This document shows, piece by piece, positions 49,649-62,060 of a stretch of 64,000 bases of DNA; position 1 is the first letter of the stretch, and each line of letters starts with the position of its first letter. The notes beneath the pieces were generated by a model, which searched no databases, had not been told where the DNA came from, and saw only the letters and a list, made by a program, of their open reading frames with translations. The position numbers and the translations under genes were made by a program. The DNA is from Cinclus cinclus (taxonomy: Eukaryota; Chordata; Aves; Passeriformes; Cinclidae): the NCBI RefSeq assembly GCF_963662255.1, contig NW_026912161.1, positions 124,001 to 188,000 on the forward strand, given 5' to 3'.

Positions 49649-51027
49649 CAGCGTGCTAGGCTCTGTTTCACAGCACCCTGGAGAACACGCCCTTGAAGAA
49701 TGCCCTCTCTGCTCCGCAAAAGCTCTGCCACAGTGAAGGTGGAAGAAGCAGCCTGTGGCCACGGGCAGAGCTGGTCAACAGCTGCGCCTAACTTGCCCAA
49801 GCTGCGAGAGCATTCTCAGCCGAGTTCTGCTTTGACAGAGCTATTGCTGAACTTTTGCAGCCCCGGAGGCTGCTGAAACCAAGGCTGTGTTCTGCCTCTT
49901 CATTCTTGCCTTCCTGTGCTCCAGCGAGAAGTGAAGCTCTGGCACGGCATTCAGCTTTGCCGCCTCTCTGCACGGAAAGCACTAGACAGAACTAGCGTGC
50001 TTCGTGCATGCTCTCTCCTCGCTTTTATGGTCACTGCTCTGCTTTTTGCTTGGCAGCGTTCCAAGGGTCCACGGCATACCTCTTGCACAGCGAGAGGTGG
50101 CCGGCGAGGAATACTTGCTGGCTTAAGTCGTTCCATGCTCAAGGCATTCATCAGAGCAACACCATGGGGGAAAAGAGGGGGGAACATTGCAGGACAAATT
50201 TCTATGCTGGAACAGGATTGTCTGCGAGACAGCTCTCCGCAGCGCTAGTATTTGGCCAGGCTGAAATCAGCGCCACGGGAAGCCAATCTGACAAGCGGAG
50301 TGCAACGAGCGCGGCGATATGGGGCCACTTGGCAGGTGGCCGAAGAAAGACGGCTGCCCCGCGAATGGGGTGCCAGAAGGCAAGTTTCAGCAGGGCGTTG
50401 CGGGCGAGCTTAATGTGTAGCCGCAGTTGTTCTAGGCGAGATTGTAGCCGAGAAGCTTTCCGTCTCCATTCACGAGACAAGAAAAGCAGAACGCAATGGT
50501 CTAGAGGGTTGAGAAGAAAAGTGCTCGTAGCGAGCTCGTTGCGGCAGAAGCGAAAGCCAGGAGCAGCGTGCTCGCTGCGAGAAGTAGACGGCGCTTCGCC
50601 TCCTTGGGAAGGAAATCGCGTCTGGGCACGAACGGCAGCCAGCGAAGCTTCAGAACAGCAGGCTGTTCTGCTCAGCGTGCGAGCCTGAAGTGAGTGGCAA
50701 GGGCTAAGGGGACAGTTCCAAGGCATCTAGCTTTCCTGCCTGCAATGCCATTTCTACCCTGCTGTGGAAAACATTGTCCTTTGCCCTTCTGCTCCGAGAG
50801 GCAGAGAGCACCTCGGCAGACGCAGTGCAGAGGGAAAGGACACAGTATCCGAGGGAGCGTGGCGCCGCTTAGGCGGGCAAAGCAGAAAGGTGCCGCCCGG
50901 CACTGGCTTTGACTCCCTGAGCTTCCTTGCTAGGACAGCAGCTGCCGAAAGCTGGCAACTAGGCTGCCAGAGTGCAGAATGTCGGCGGTCTGGCACGCCT
51001 GCTTGCCGAAAGCCAGGATCAGCGAGA
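49649..51027. repeat. Monomer unit 37
   Basis: Variants 348C and CT at 1092-1093, as in unit 36. Confidence 0.95.
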
Positions 51028-52406
51028 CAGCGTGCTAGGCTCTGTTTCACAGCACCCTGGAGAACACGCCCTTGAAGAATGCCCTCTCTGCTCCGCAAAA
51101 GCTCTGCCACAGTGAAGGTGGAAGAAGCAGCCTGTGGCCACGGGCAGAGCTGGTCAACAGCTGCGCCTAACTTGCCCAAGCTGCGAGAGCATTCTCAGCC
51201 GAGTTCTGCTTTGACAGAGCTATTGCTGAACTTTTGCAGCCCCGGAGGCTGCTGAAACCAAGGCTGTGTTCTGCCTCTTCATTCTTGCCTTCCTGTGCTC
51301 CAGCGAGAAGTGAAGCTCTGGCACGGCATTCAGCTTTGCCGCCTCTCTGCACGGAAAGCACTAGACAGAACTAGTGTGCTTCGTGCATGCTCTCTCCTCG
51401 CTTTTATGGTCACTGCTCTGCTTTTTGCTTGGCAGCGTTCCAAGGGTCCACGGCATACCTCTTGCACAGCGAGAGGTGGCCGGCGAGGAATACTTGCTGG
51501 CTTAAGTCGTTCCATGCTCAAGGCATTCATCAGAGCAACACCATGGGGGAAAAGAGGGGGGAACATTGCAGGACAAATTTCTATGCTGGAACAGGATTGT
51601 CTGCGAGACAGCTCTCCGCAGCGCTAGTATTTGGCCAGGCTGAAATCAGCGCCACGGGAAGCCAATCTGACAAGCGGAGTGCAACGAGCGCGGCGATATG
51701 GGGCCACTTGGCAGGTGGCCGAAGAAAGACGGCTGCCCCGCGAATGGGGTGCCAGAAGGCAAGTTTCAGCAGGGCGTTGCGGGCGAGCTTAATGTGTAGC
51801 CGCAGTTGTTCTAGGCGAGATTGTAGCCGAGAAGCTTTCCGTCTCCATTCACGAGACAAGAAAAGCAGAACGCAATGGTCTAGAGGGTTGAGAAGAAAAG
51901 TGCTCGTAGCGAGCTCGTTGCGGCAGAAGCGAAAGCCAGGAGCAGCGTGCTCGCTGCGAGAAGTAGACGGCGCTTCGCCTCCTTGGGAAGGAAATCGCGT
52001 CTGGGCACGAACGGCAGCCAGCGAAGCTTCAGAACAGCAGGCTGTTCTGCTCAGCGTGCGAGCCTGAAGTGAGTGGCAAGGGCTAAGGGGACAGTTCCAA
52101 GGCATCTAGCTTTCCTGCTAGCAATGCCATTTCTACCCTGCTGTGGAAAACATTGTCCTTTGCCCTTCTGCTCCGAGAGGCAGAGAGCACCTCGGCAGAC
52201 GCAGTGCAGAGGGAAAGGACACAGTATCCGAGGGAGCGTGGCGCCGCTTAGGCGGGCAAAGCAGAAAGGTGCCGCCCGGCACTGGCTTTGACTCCCTGAG
52301 CTTCCTTGCTAGGACAGCAGCTGCCGAAAGCTGGCAACTAGGCTGCCAGAGTGCAGAATGTCGGCGGTCTGGCACGCCTGCTTGCCGAAAGCCAGGATCA
52401 GCGAGA
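51028..52406. repeat. Monomer unit 38
   Basis: No variant beyond the domain B background (1031G, 1295T); TA at 1092-1093 as in units 22-25. Confidence 0.95.
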
Positions 52407-53785
52407 CAGCGTGCTAGGCTCTGTTTCACAGCACCCTGGAGAACACGCCCTTGAAGAATGCCCTCTCTGCTCCGCAAAAGCTCTGCCACAGTGAAGGTGG
52501 AAGAAGCAGCCTGTGGCCACGGGCAGAGCTGGTCAACAGCTGCGCCTAACTTGCCCAAGCTGCGAGAGCATTCTCAGCCGAGTTCTGCTTTGACAGAGCT
52601 ATTGCTGAACTTTTGCAGCCCCGGAGGCTGCTGAAACCAAGGCTGTGTTCTGCCTCTTCATTCTTGCCTTCCTGTGCTCCAGCGAGAAGTGAAGCTCTGG
52701 CACGGCATTCAGCTTTGCCGCCTCTCTGCACGGAAAGCACTAGACAGAACTAGTGTGCTTCGTGCATGCTCTCTCCTCGCTTTTATGGTCACTGCTCTGC
52801 TTTTTGCTTGGCAGCGTTCCAAGGGTCCACGGCATACCTCTTGCACAGCGAGAGGTGGCCGGCGAGGAATACTTGCTGGCTTAAGTCGTTCCATGCTCAA
52901 GGCATTCATCAGAGCAACACCATGGGGGAAAAGAGGGGGGAACATTGCAGGACAAATTTCTATGCTGGAACAGGATTGTCTGCGAGACAGCTCTCCGCAG
53001 CGCTAGTATTTGGCCAGGCTGAAATCAGCGCCACGGGAAGCCAATCTGACAAGCGGAGTGCAACGAGCGCGGCGATATGGGGCCACTTGGCAGGTGGCCG
53101 AAGAAAGACGGCTGCCCCGCGAATGGGGTGCCAGAAGGCAAGTTTCAGCAGGGCGTTGCGGGCGAGCTTAATGTGTAGCCGCAGTTGTTCTAGGCGAGAT
53201 TGTAGCCGAGAAGCTTTCCGTCTCCATTCACGAGACAAGAAAAGCAGAACGCAATGGTCTAGAGGGTTGAGAAGAAAAGTGCTCGTAGCGAGCTCGTTGC
53301 GGCAGAAGCGAAAGCCAGGAGCAGCGTGCTCGCTGCGAGAAGTAGACGGCGCTTCGCCTCCTTGGGAAGGAAATCGCGTCTGGGCACGAACGGCAGCCAG
53401 CGAAGCTTCAGAACAGCAGGCTGTTCTGCTCAGCGTGCGAGCCTGAAGTGAGTGGCAAGGGCTAAGGGGACAGTTCCAAGGCATCTAGCTTTCCTGCTAG
53501 CAATGCCATTTCTACCCTGCTGTGGAAAACATTGTCCTTTGCCCTTCTGCTCCGAGAGGCAGAGAGCACCTCGGCAGACGCAGTGCAGAGGGAAAGGACA
53601 CAGTATCCGAGGGAGCGTGGCGCCGCTTAGGCGGGCAAAGCAGAAAGGTGCCGCCCGGCACTGGCTTTGACTCCCTGAGCTTCCTTGCTAGGACAGCAGC
53701 CGCCGAAAGCTGGCAACTAGGCTGCCAGAGTGCAGAATGTCGGCGGTCTGGCACGCCTGCTTGCCGAAAGCCAGGATCAGCGAGA
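52407..53785. repeat. Monomer unit 39
   Basis: Variant 1295C with TA at 1092-1093. Confidence 0.95.
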
Positions 53786-55164
53786 CAGCGTGCTAGGCTC
53801 TGTTTCACAGCACCCTGGAGAACACGCCCTTGAAGAATGCCCTCTCTGCTCCGCAAAAGCTCTGCCACAGTGAAGGTGGAAGAAGCAGCCTGTGGCCACG
53901 GGCAGAGCTGGTCAACAGCTGCGCCTAACTTGCCCAAGCTGCGAGAGCATTCTCAGCCGAGTTCTGCTTTGACAGAGCTATTGCTGAACTTTTGCAGCCC
54001 CGGAGGCTGCTGAAACCAAGGCTGTGTTCTGCCTCTTCATTCTTGCCTTCCTGTGCTCCAGCGAGAAGTGAAGCTCTGGCACGGCATTCAGCTTTGCCGC
54101 CTCTCTGCACGGAAAGCACTAGACAGAACTAGTGTGCTTCGTGCATGCTCTCTCCTCGCTTTTATGGTCACTGCTCTGCTTTTTGCTTGGCAGCGTTCCA
54201 AGGGTCCACGGCATACCTCTTGCACAGCGAGAGGTGGCCGGCGAGGAATACTTGCTGGCTTAAGTCGTTCCATGCTCCAGGCATTCATCAGAGCAACACC
54301 ATGGGGGAAAAGAGGGGGGAACATTGCAGGACAAATTTCTATGCTGGAACAGGATTGTCTGCGAGACAGCTCTCCGCAGCGCTAGTATTTGGCCAGGCTG
54401 AAATCAGCGCCACGGGAAGCCAATCTGACAAGCGGAGTGCAACGAGCGCGGCGATATGGGGCCACTTGGCAGGTGGCCGAAGAAAGACGGCTGCCCCGCG
54501 AATGGGGTGCCAGAAGGCAAGTTTCAGCAGGGCGTTGCGGGCGAGCTTAATGTGTAGCCGCAGTTGTTCTAGGCGAGATTGTAGCCGAGAAGCTTTCCGT
54601 CTCCATTCACGAGACAAGAAAAGCAGAACGCAATGGTCTAGAGGGTTGAGAAGAAAAGTGCTCGTAGCGAGCTCGTTGCGGCAGAAGCGAAAGCCAGGAG
54701 CAGCGTGCTCGCTGCGAGAAGTAGACGGCGCTTCGCCTCCTTGGGAAGGAAATCGCGTCTGGGCACGAACGGCAGCCAGCGAAGCTTCAGAACAGCAGGC
54801 TGTTCTGCTCAGCGTGCGAGCCTGAAGTGAGTGGCAAGGGCTAAGGGGACAGTTCCAAGGCATCTAGCTTTCCTGCCTGCAATGCCATTTCTACCCTGCT
54901 GTGGAAAACATTGTCCTTTGCCCTTCTGCTCCGAGAGGCAGAGAGCACCTCGGCAGACGCAGTGCAGAGGGAAAGGACACAGTATCCGAGGGAGCGTGGC
55001 GCCGCTTAGGCGGGCAAAGCAGAAAGGTGCCGCCCGGCACTGGCTTTGACTCCCTGAGCTTCCTTGCTAGGACAGCAGCCGCCGAAAGCTGGCAACTAGG
55101 CTGCCAGAGTGCAGAATGTCGGCGGTCTGGCACGCCTGCTTGCCGAAAGCCAGGATCAGCGAGA
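53786..55164. repeat. Monomer unit 40
   Basis: Variants 493C, CT at 1092-1093 and 1295C; identical at scored sites to unit 41. Confidence 0.95.
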
Positions 55165-56543
55165 CAGCGTGCTAGGCTCTGTTTCACAGCACCCTGGAGA
55201 ACACGCCCTTGAAGAATGCCCTCTCTGCTCCGCAAAAGCTCTGCCACAGTGAAGGTGGAAGAAGCAGCCTGTGGCCACGGGCAGAGCTGGTCAACAGCTG
55301 CGCCTAACTTGCCCAAGCTGCGAGAGCATTCTCAGCCGAGTTCTGCTTTGACAGAGCTATTGCTGAACTTTTGCAGCCCCGGAGGCTGCTGAAACCAAGG
55401 CTGTGTTCTGCCTCTTCATTCTTGCCTTCCTGTGCTCCAGCGAGAAGTGAAGCTCTGGCACGGCATTCAGCTTTGCCGCCTCTCTGCACGGAAAGCACTA
55501 GACAGAACTAGTGTGCTTCGTGCATGCTCTCTCCTCGCTTTTATGGTCACTGCTCTGCTTTTTGCTTGGCAGCGTTCCAAGGGTCCACGGCATACCTCTT
55601 GCACAGCGAGAGGTGGCCGGCGAGGAATACTTGCTGGCTTAAGTCGTTCCATGCTCCAGGCATTCATCAGAGCAACACCATGGGGGAAAAGAGGGGGGAA
55701 CATTGCAGGACAAATTTCTATGCTGGAACAGGATTGTCTGCGAGACAGCTCTCCGCAGCGCTAGTATTTGGCCAGGCTGAAATCAGCGCCACGGGAAGCC
55801 AATCTGACAAGCGGAGTGCAACGAGCGCGGCGATATGGGGCCACTTGGCAGGTGGCCGAAGAAAGACGGCTGCCCCGCGAATGGGGTGCCAGAAGGCAAG
55901 TTTCAGCAGGGCGTTGCGGGCGAGCTTAATGTGTAGCCGCAGTTGTTCTAGGCGAGATTGTAGCCGAGAAGCTTTCCGTCTCCATTCACGAGACAAGAAA
56001 AGCAGAACGCAATGGTCTAGAGGGTTGAGAAGAAAAGTGCTCGTAGCGAGCTCGTTGCGGCAGAAGCGAAAGCCAGGAGCAGCGTGCTCGCTGCGAGAAG
56101 TAGACGGCGCTTCGCCTCCTTGGGAAGGAAATCGCGTCTGGGCACGAACGGCAGCCAGCGAAGCTTCAGAACAGCAGGCTGTTCTGCTCAGCGTGCGAGC
56201 CTGAAGTGAGTGGCAAGGGCTAAGGGGACAGTTCCAAGGCATCTAGCTTTCCTGCCTGCAATGCCATTTCTACCCTGCTGTGGAAAACATTGTCCTTTGC
56301 CCTTCTGCTCCGAGAGGCAGAGAGCACCTCGGCAGACGCAGTGCAGAGGGAAAGGACACAGTATCCGAGGGAGCGTGGCGCCGCTTAGGCGGGCAAAGCA
56401 GAAAGGTGCCGCCCGGCACTGGCTTTGACTCCCTGAGCTTCCTTGCTAGGACAGCAGCCGCCGAAAGCTGGCAACTAGGCTGCCAGAGTGCAGAATGTCG
56501 GCGGTCTGGCACGCCTGCTTGCCGAAAGCCAGGATCAGCGAGA
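55165..56543. repeat. Monomer unit 41
   Basis: As unit 40. Confidence 0.95.
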
Positions 56544-57922
56544 CAGCGTGCTAGGCTCTGTTTCACAGCACCCTGGAGAACACGCCCTTGAAGAATGCCC
56601 TCTCTGCTCCGCAAAAGCTCTGCCACAGTGAAGGTGGAAGAAGCAGCCTGTGGCCACGGGCAGAGCTGGTCAACAGCTGCGCCTAACTTGCCCAAGCTGC
56701 GAGAGCATTCTCAGCCGAGTTCTGCTTTGACAGAGCTATTGCTGAACTTTTGCAGCCCCGGAGGCTGCTGAAACCAAGGCTGTGTTCTGCCTCTTCATTC
56801 TTGCCTTCCTGTGCTCCAGCGAGAAGTGAAGCTCTGGCACGGCATTCAGCTTTGCCGCCTCTCTGCACGGAAAGCACTAGACAGAACTAGTGTGCTTCGT
56901 GCATGCTCTCTCCTCGCTTTTATGGTCACTGCTCTGCTTTTTGCTTGGCAGCGTTCCAAGGGTCCACGGCATACCTCTTGCACAGCGAGAGGTGGCCGGC
57001 GAGGAATACTTGCTGGCTTAAGTCGTTCCATGCTCCAGGCATTCATCAGAGCAACACCATGGGGGAAAAGAGGGGGGAACATTGCAGGACAAATTTCTAT
57101 GCTGGAACAGGATTGTCTGCGAGACAGCTCTCCGCAGCGCTAGTATTTGGCCAGGCTGAAATCAGCGCCACGGGAAGCCAATCTGACAAGCGGAGTGCAA
57201 CGAGCGCGGCGATATGGGGCCACTTGGCAGGTGGCCGAAGAAAGACGGCTGCCCCGCGAATGGGGTGCCAGAAGGCAAGTTTCAGCAGGGCGTTGCGGGC
57301 GAGCTTAATGTGTAGCCGCAGTTGTTCTAGGCGAGATTGTAGCCGAGAAGCTTTCCGTCTCCATTCACGAGACAAGAAAAGCAGAACGCAATGGTCTAGA
57401 GGGTTGAGAAGAAAAGTGCTCGTAGCGAGCTCGTTGCGGCAGAAGCGAAAGCCAGGAGCAGCGTGCTCGCTGCGAGAAGTAGACGGCGCTTCGCCTCCTT
57501 GGGAAGGAAATCGCGTCTGGGCACGAACGGCAGCCAGCGAAGCTTCAGAACAGCAGGCTGTTCTGCTCAGCGTGCGAGCCTGAAGTGAGTGGCAAGGGCT
57601 AAGGGGACAGTTCCAAGGCATCTAGCTTTCCTGCCTGCAATGCCATTTCTACCCTGCTGTGGAAAACATTGTCCTTTGCCCTTCTGCTCCGAGAGGCAGA
57701 GAGCACCTCGGCAGACGCAGTGCAGAGGGAAAGGACACAGTATCCGAGGGAGCGTGGCGCCGCTTAGGCGGGCAAAGCAGAAAGGTGCCGCCCGGCACTG
57801 GCTTTGACTCCCTGAGCTTCCTTGCTAGGACAGCAGCTGCCGAAAGCTGGCAACTAGGCTGCCAGAGTGCAGAATGTCGGCGGTCTGGCACGCCTGCTTG
57901 CCGAAAGCCAGGATCAGCGAGA
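56544..57922. repeat. Monomer unit 42
   Basis: Variants 493C and CT at 1092-1093; same as unit 32. Confidence 0.95.
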
Positions 57923-59301
57923 CAGCGTGCTAGGCTCTGTTTCACAGCACCCTGGAGAACACGCCCTTGAAGAATGCCCTCTCTGCTCCGCAAAAGCTCT
58001 GCCACAGTGAAGGTGGAAGAAGCAGCCTGTGGCCACGGGCAGAGCTGGTCAACAGCTGCGCCTAACTTGCCCAAGCTGCGAGAGCATTCTCAGCCGAGTT
58101 CTGCTTTGACAGAGCTATTGCTGAACTTTTGCAGCCCCGGAGGCTGCTGAAACCAAGGCTGTGTTCTGCCTCTTCATTCTTGCCTTCCTGTGCTCCAGCG
58201 AGAAGTGAAGCTCTGGCACGGCATTCAGCTTTGCCGCCTCTCTGCACGGAAAGCACTAGACAGAACTAGTGTGCTTCGTGCATGCTCTCTCCTCGCTTTT
58301 ATGGTCACTGCTCTGCTTTTTGCTTGGCAGCGTTCCAAGGGTCCACGGCATACCTCTTGCACAGCGAGAGGTGGCCGGCGAGGAATACTTGCTGGCTTAA
58401 GTCGTTCCATGCTCAAGGCATTCATCAGAGCAACACCATGGGGGAAAAGAGGGGGGAACATTGCAGGACAAATTTCTATGCTGGAACAGGATTGTCTGCG
58501 AGACAGCTCTCCGCAGCGCTAGTATTTGGCCAGGCTGAAATCAGCGCCACGGGAAGCCAATCTGACAAGCGGAGTGCAACGAGCGCGGCGATATGGGGCC
58601 ACTTGGCAGGTGGCCGAAGAAAGACGGCTGCCCCGCGAATGGGGTGCCAGAAGGCAAGTTTCAGCAGGGCGTTGCGGGCGAGCTTAATGTGTAGCCGCAG
58701 TTGTTCTAGGCGAGATTGTAGCCGAGAAGCTTTCCGTCTCCATTCACGAGACAAGAAAAGCAGAACGCAATGGTCTAGAGGGTTGAGAAGAAAAGTGCTC
58801 GTAGCGAGCTCGTTGCGGCAGAAGCGAAAGCCAGGAGCAGCGTGCTCGCTGCGAGAAGTAGACGGCGCTTCGCCTCCTTGGGAAGGAAATCGCGTCTGGG
58901 CACGAACGGCAGCCAGCGAAGCTTCAGAACAGCAGGCTGTTCTGCTCAGCGTGCGAGCCTGAAGTGAGTGGCAAGGGCTAAGGGGACAGTTCCAAGGCAT
59001 CTAGCTTTCCTGCCTGCAATGCCATTTCTACCCTGCTGTGGAAAACATTGTCCTTTGCCCTTCTGCTCCGAGAGGCAGAGAGCACCTCGGCAGACGCAGT
59101 GCAGAGGGAAAGGACACAGTATCCGAGGGAGCGTGGCGCCGCTTAGGCGGGCAAAGCAGAAAGGTGCCGCCCGGCACTGGCTTTGACTCCCTGAGCTTCC
59201 TTGCTAGGACAGCAGCTGCCGAAAGCTGGCAACTAGGCTGCCAGAGTGCAGAATGTCGGCGGTCTGGCACGCCTGCTTGCCGAAAGCCAGGATCAGCGAG
59301 A
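57923..59301. repeat. Monomer unit 43
   Basis: Variant CT at 1092-1093; same as unit 33. Confidence 0.95.
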
Positions 59302-60681
59302 CAGCGTGCTAGGCTCTGTTTCACAGCACCCTGGAGAACACGCCCTTGAAGAATGCCCTCTCTGCTCCGCAAAAGCTCTGCCACAGTGAAGGTGGAAGAA
59401 GCAGCCTGTGGCCACGGGCAGAGCTGGTCAACAGCTGCGCCTAACTTGCCCAAGCTGCGAGAGCATTCTCAGCCGAGTTCTGCTTTGACAGAGCTATTGC
59501 TGAACTTTTGCAGCCCCGGAGGCTGCTGAAACCAAGGCTGTGTTCTGCCTCTTCATTCTTGCCTTCCTGTGCTCCAGCGAGAAGTGAAGCTCTGGCACGG
59601 CATTCAGCTTTGCCGCCTCTCTGCACGGAAAGCACTAGACAGAACTAGTGTGCTTCGTGCATGCTCTCTCCTCGCTTTTATGGTCACTGCTCTGCTTTTT
59701 GCTTGGCAGCGTTCCAAGGGTCCACGGCATACCTCTTGCACAGCGAGAGGTGGCCGGCGAGGAATACTTGCTGGCTTAAGTCGTTCCATGCTCAAGGCAT
59801 TCATCAGAGCAACACCATGGGGGAAAAGAGGGGGGAACATTGCAGGACAAATTTCTATGCTGGAACAGGATTGTCTGCGAGACAGCTCTCCGCAGCGCTA
59901 GTATTTGGCCAGGCTGAAATCAGCGCCACGGGAAGCCAATCTGACAAGCGGAGTGCAACGAGCGCGGCGATATGGGGCCACTTGGCAGGTGGCCGAAGAA
60001 AGACGGCTGCCCCGCGAATGGGGTGCCAGAAGGCAAGTTTCAGCAGGGCGTTGCGGGCGAGCTTAATGTGTAGCCGCAGTTGTTCTAGGCGAGATTGTAG
60101 CCGAGAAGCTTTCCGTCTCCATTCACGAGACAAGAAAAGCAGAACGCAATGGTCTAGAGGGTTGAGAAGAAAAGTGCTCGTAGCGAGCTCGTTGCGGCAG
60201 AAGCGAAAGCCAGGAGCAGCGTGCTCGCTGCGAGAAGTAGACGGCGCTTCGCCTCCTTGGGAAGGAAATCGCGTCTGGGCACGAACGGCAGCCAGCGAAG
60301 CTTCAGAACAGCAGGCTGTTCTGCTCAGCGTGCGAGCCTGAGTGTGAGTGGCAAGGGCTAAGGGGACAGTTCCAAGGCATCTAGCTTTCCTGCTAGCAAT
60401 GCCATTTCTACCCTGCTGTGGAAAACATTGTCCTTTGCCCTTCTGCTCCGAGAGGCAGAGAGCACCTCGGCAGACGCAGTGCAGAGGGAAAGGACACAGT
60501 ATCCGAGGGAGCGTGGCGCCGCTTAGGCGGGCAAAGCAGAAAGGTGCCGCCCGGCACTGGCTTTGACTCCCTGAGCTTCCTTGCTAGGACAGCAGCCGCC
60601 GAAAGCTGGCAACTAGGCTGCCAGAGTGCAGAATGTCGGCGGTCTGGCACGCCTGCTTGCCGAAAGCCAGGATCAGCGAGA
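59302..60681. repeat. Monomer unit 44 (1,380 bp)
   Basis: Same one-base insertion at 1041 and 1295C as units 34 and 35, but TA rather than CA at 1092-1093. Confidence 0.95.
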
Positions 60682-62060
60682 CAGCGTGCTAGGCTCTGTT
60701 TCACAGCACCCTGGAGAACACGCCCTTGAAGAATGCCCTCTCTGCTCCGCAAAAGCTCTGCCACAGTGAAGGTGGAAGAAGCAGCCTGTGGCCACGGGCA
60801 GAGCTGGTCAACAGCTGCGCCTAACTTGCCCAAGCTGCGAGAGCATTCTCAGCCGAGTTCTGCTTTGACAGAGCTATTGCTGAACTTTTGCAGCCCCGGA
60901 GGCTGCTGAAACCAAGGCTGTGTTCTGCCTCTTCATTCTTGCCTTCCTGTGCTCCAGCGAGAAGTGAAGCTCTGGCACGGCATTCAGCTTTGCCGCCTCT
61001 CTGCACGGAAAGCACTAGACAGAACTAGCGTGCTTCGTGCATGCTCTCTCCTCGCTTTTATGGTCACTGCTCTGCTTTTTGCTTGGCAGCGTTCCAAGGG
61101 TCCACGGCATACCTCTTGCACAGCGAGAGGTGGCCGGCGAGGAATACTTGCTGGCTTAAGTCGTTCCATGCTCAAGGCATTCATCAGAGCAACACCATGG
61201 GGGAAAAGAGGGGGGAACATTGCAGGACAAATTTCTATGCTGGAACAGGATTGTCTGCGAGACAGCTCTCCGCAGCGCTAGTATTTGGCCAGGCTGAAAT
61301 CAGCGCCACGGGAAGCCAATCTGACAAGCGGAGTGCAACGAGCGCGGCGATATGGGGCCACTTGGCAGGTGGCCGAAGAAAGACGGCTGCCCCGCGAATG
61401 GGGTGCCAGAAGGCAAGTTTCAGCAGGGCGTTGCGGGCGAGCTTAATGTGTAGCCGCAGTTGTTCTAGGCGAGATTGTAGCCGAGAAGCTTTCCGTCTCC
61501 ATTCACGAGACAAGAAAAGCAGAACGCAATGGTCTAGAGGGTTGAGAAGAAAAGTGCTCGTAGCGAGCTCGTTGCGGCAGAAGCGAAAGCCAGGAGCAGC
61601 GTGCTCGCTGCGAGAAGTAGACGGCGCTTCGCCTCCTTGGGAAGGAAATGGCGTCTGGGCACGAACGGCAGCCAGCGAAGCTTCAGAACAGCAGGCTGTT
61701 CTGCTCAGCGTGCGAGCCTGAAGTGAGTGGCAAGGGCTAAGGGGACAGTTCCAAGGCATCTAGCTTTCCTGCCTGCAATGCCATTTCTACCCTGCTGTGG
61801 AAAACATTGTCCTTTGCCCTTCTGCTCCGAGAGGCAGAGAGCACCTCGGCAGACGCAGTGCAGAGGGAAAGGACACAGTATCCGAGGGAGCGTGGCGCCG
61901 CTTAGGCGGGCAAAGCAGAAAGGTGCCGCCCGGCACTGGCTTTGACTCCCTGAGCTTCCTTGCTAGGACAGCAGCTGCCGAAAGCTGGCAACTAGGCTGC
62001 CAGAGTGCAGAATGTCGGCGGTCTGGCACGCCTGCTTGCCGAAAGCCAGGATCAGCGAGA
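60682..62060. repeat. Monomer unit 45
   Basis: Variants 348C, 969G and CT at 1092-1093; identical at scored sites to unit 46. 969G is otherwise seen only in domain A. Confidence 0.95.

Larger units (their letters stand above)
42752..51027. repeat. Six-unit block, units 32-37
   Basis: Pattern of types: 493C/CT; CT; insertion with CA and 1295C; the same with 493C; 348C/CT twice. Reappears with one unit fewer as units 42-46. Units 26-31 show the same CT-CT-CA-CA-CT-CT order at 1092-1093, so a six-monomer order may be older in domain B. Confidence 0.6.
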
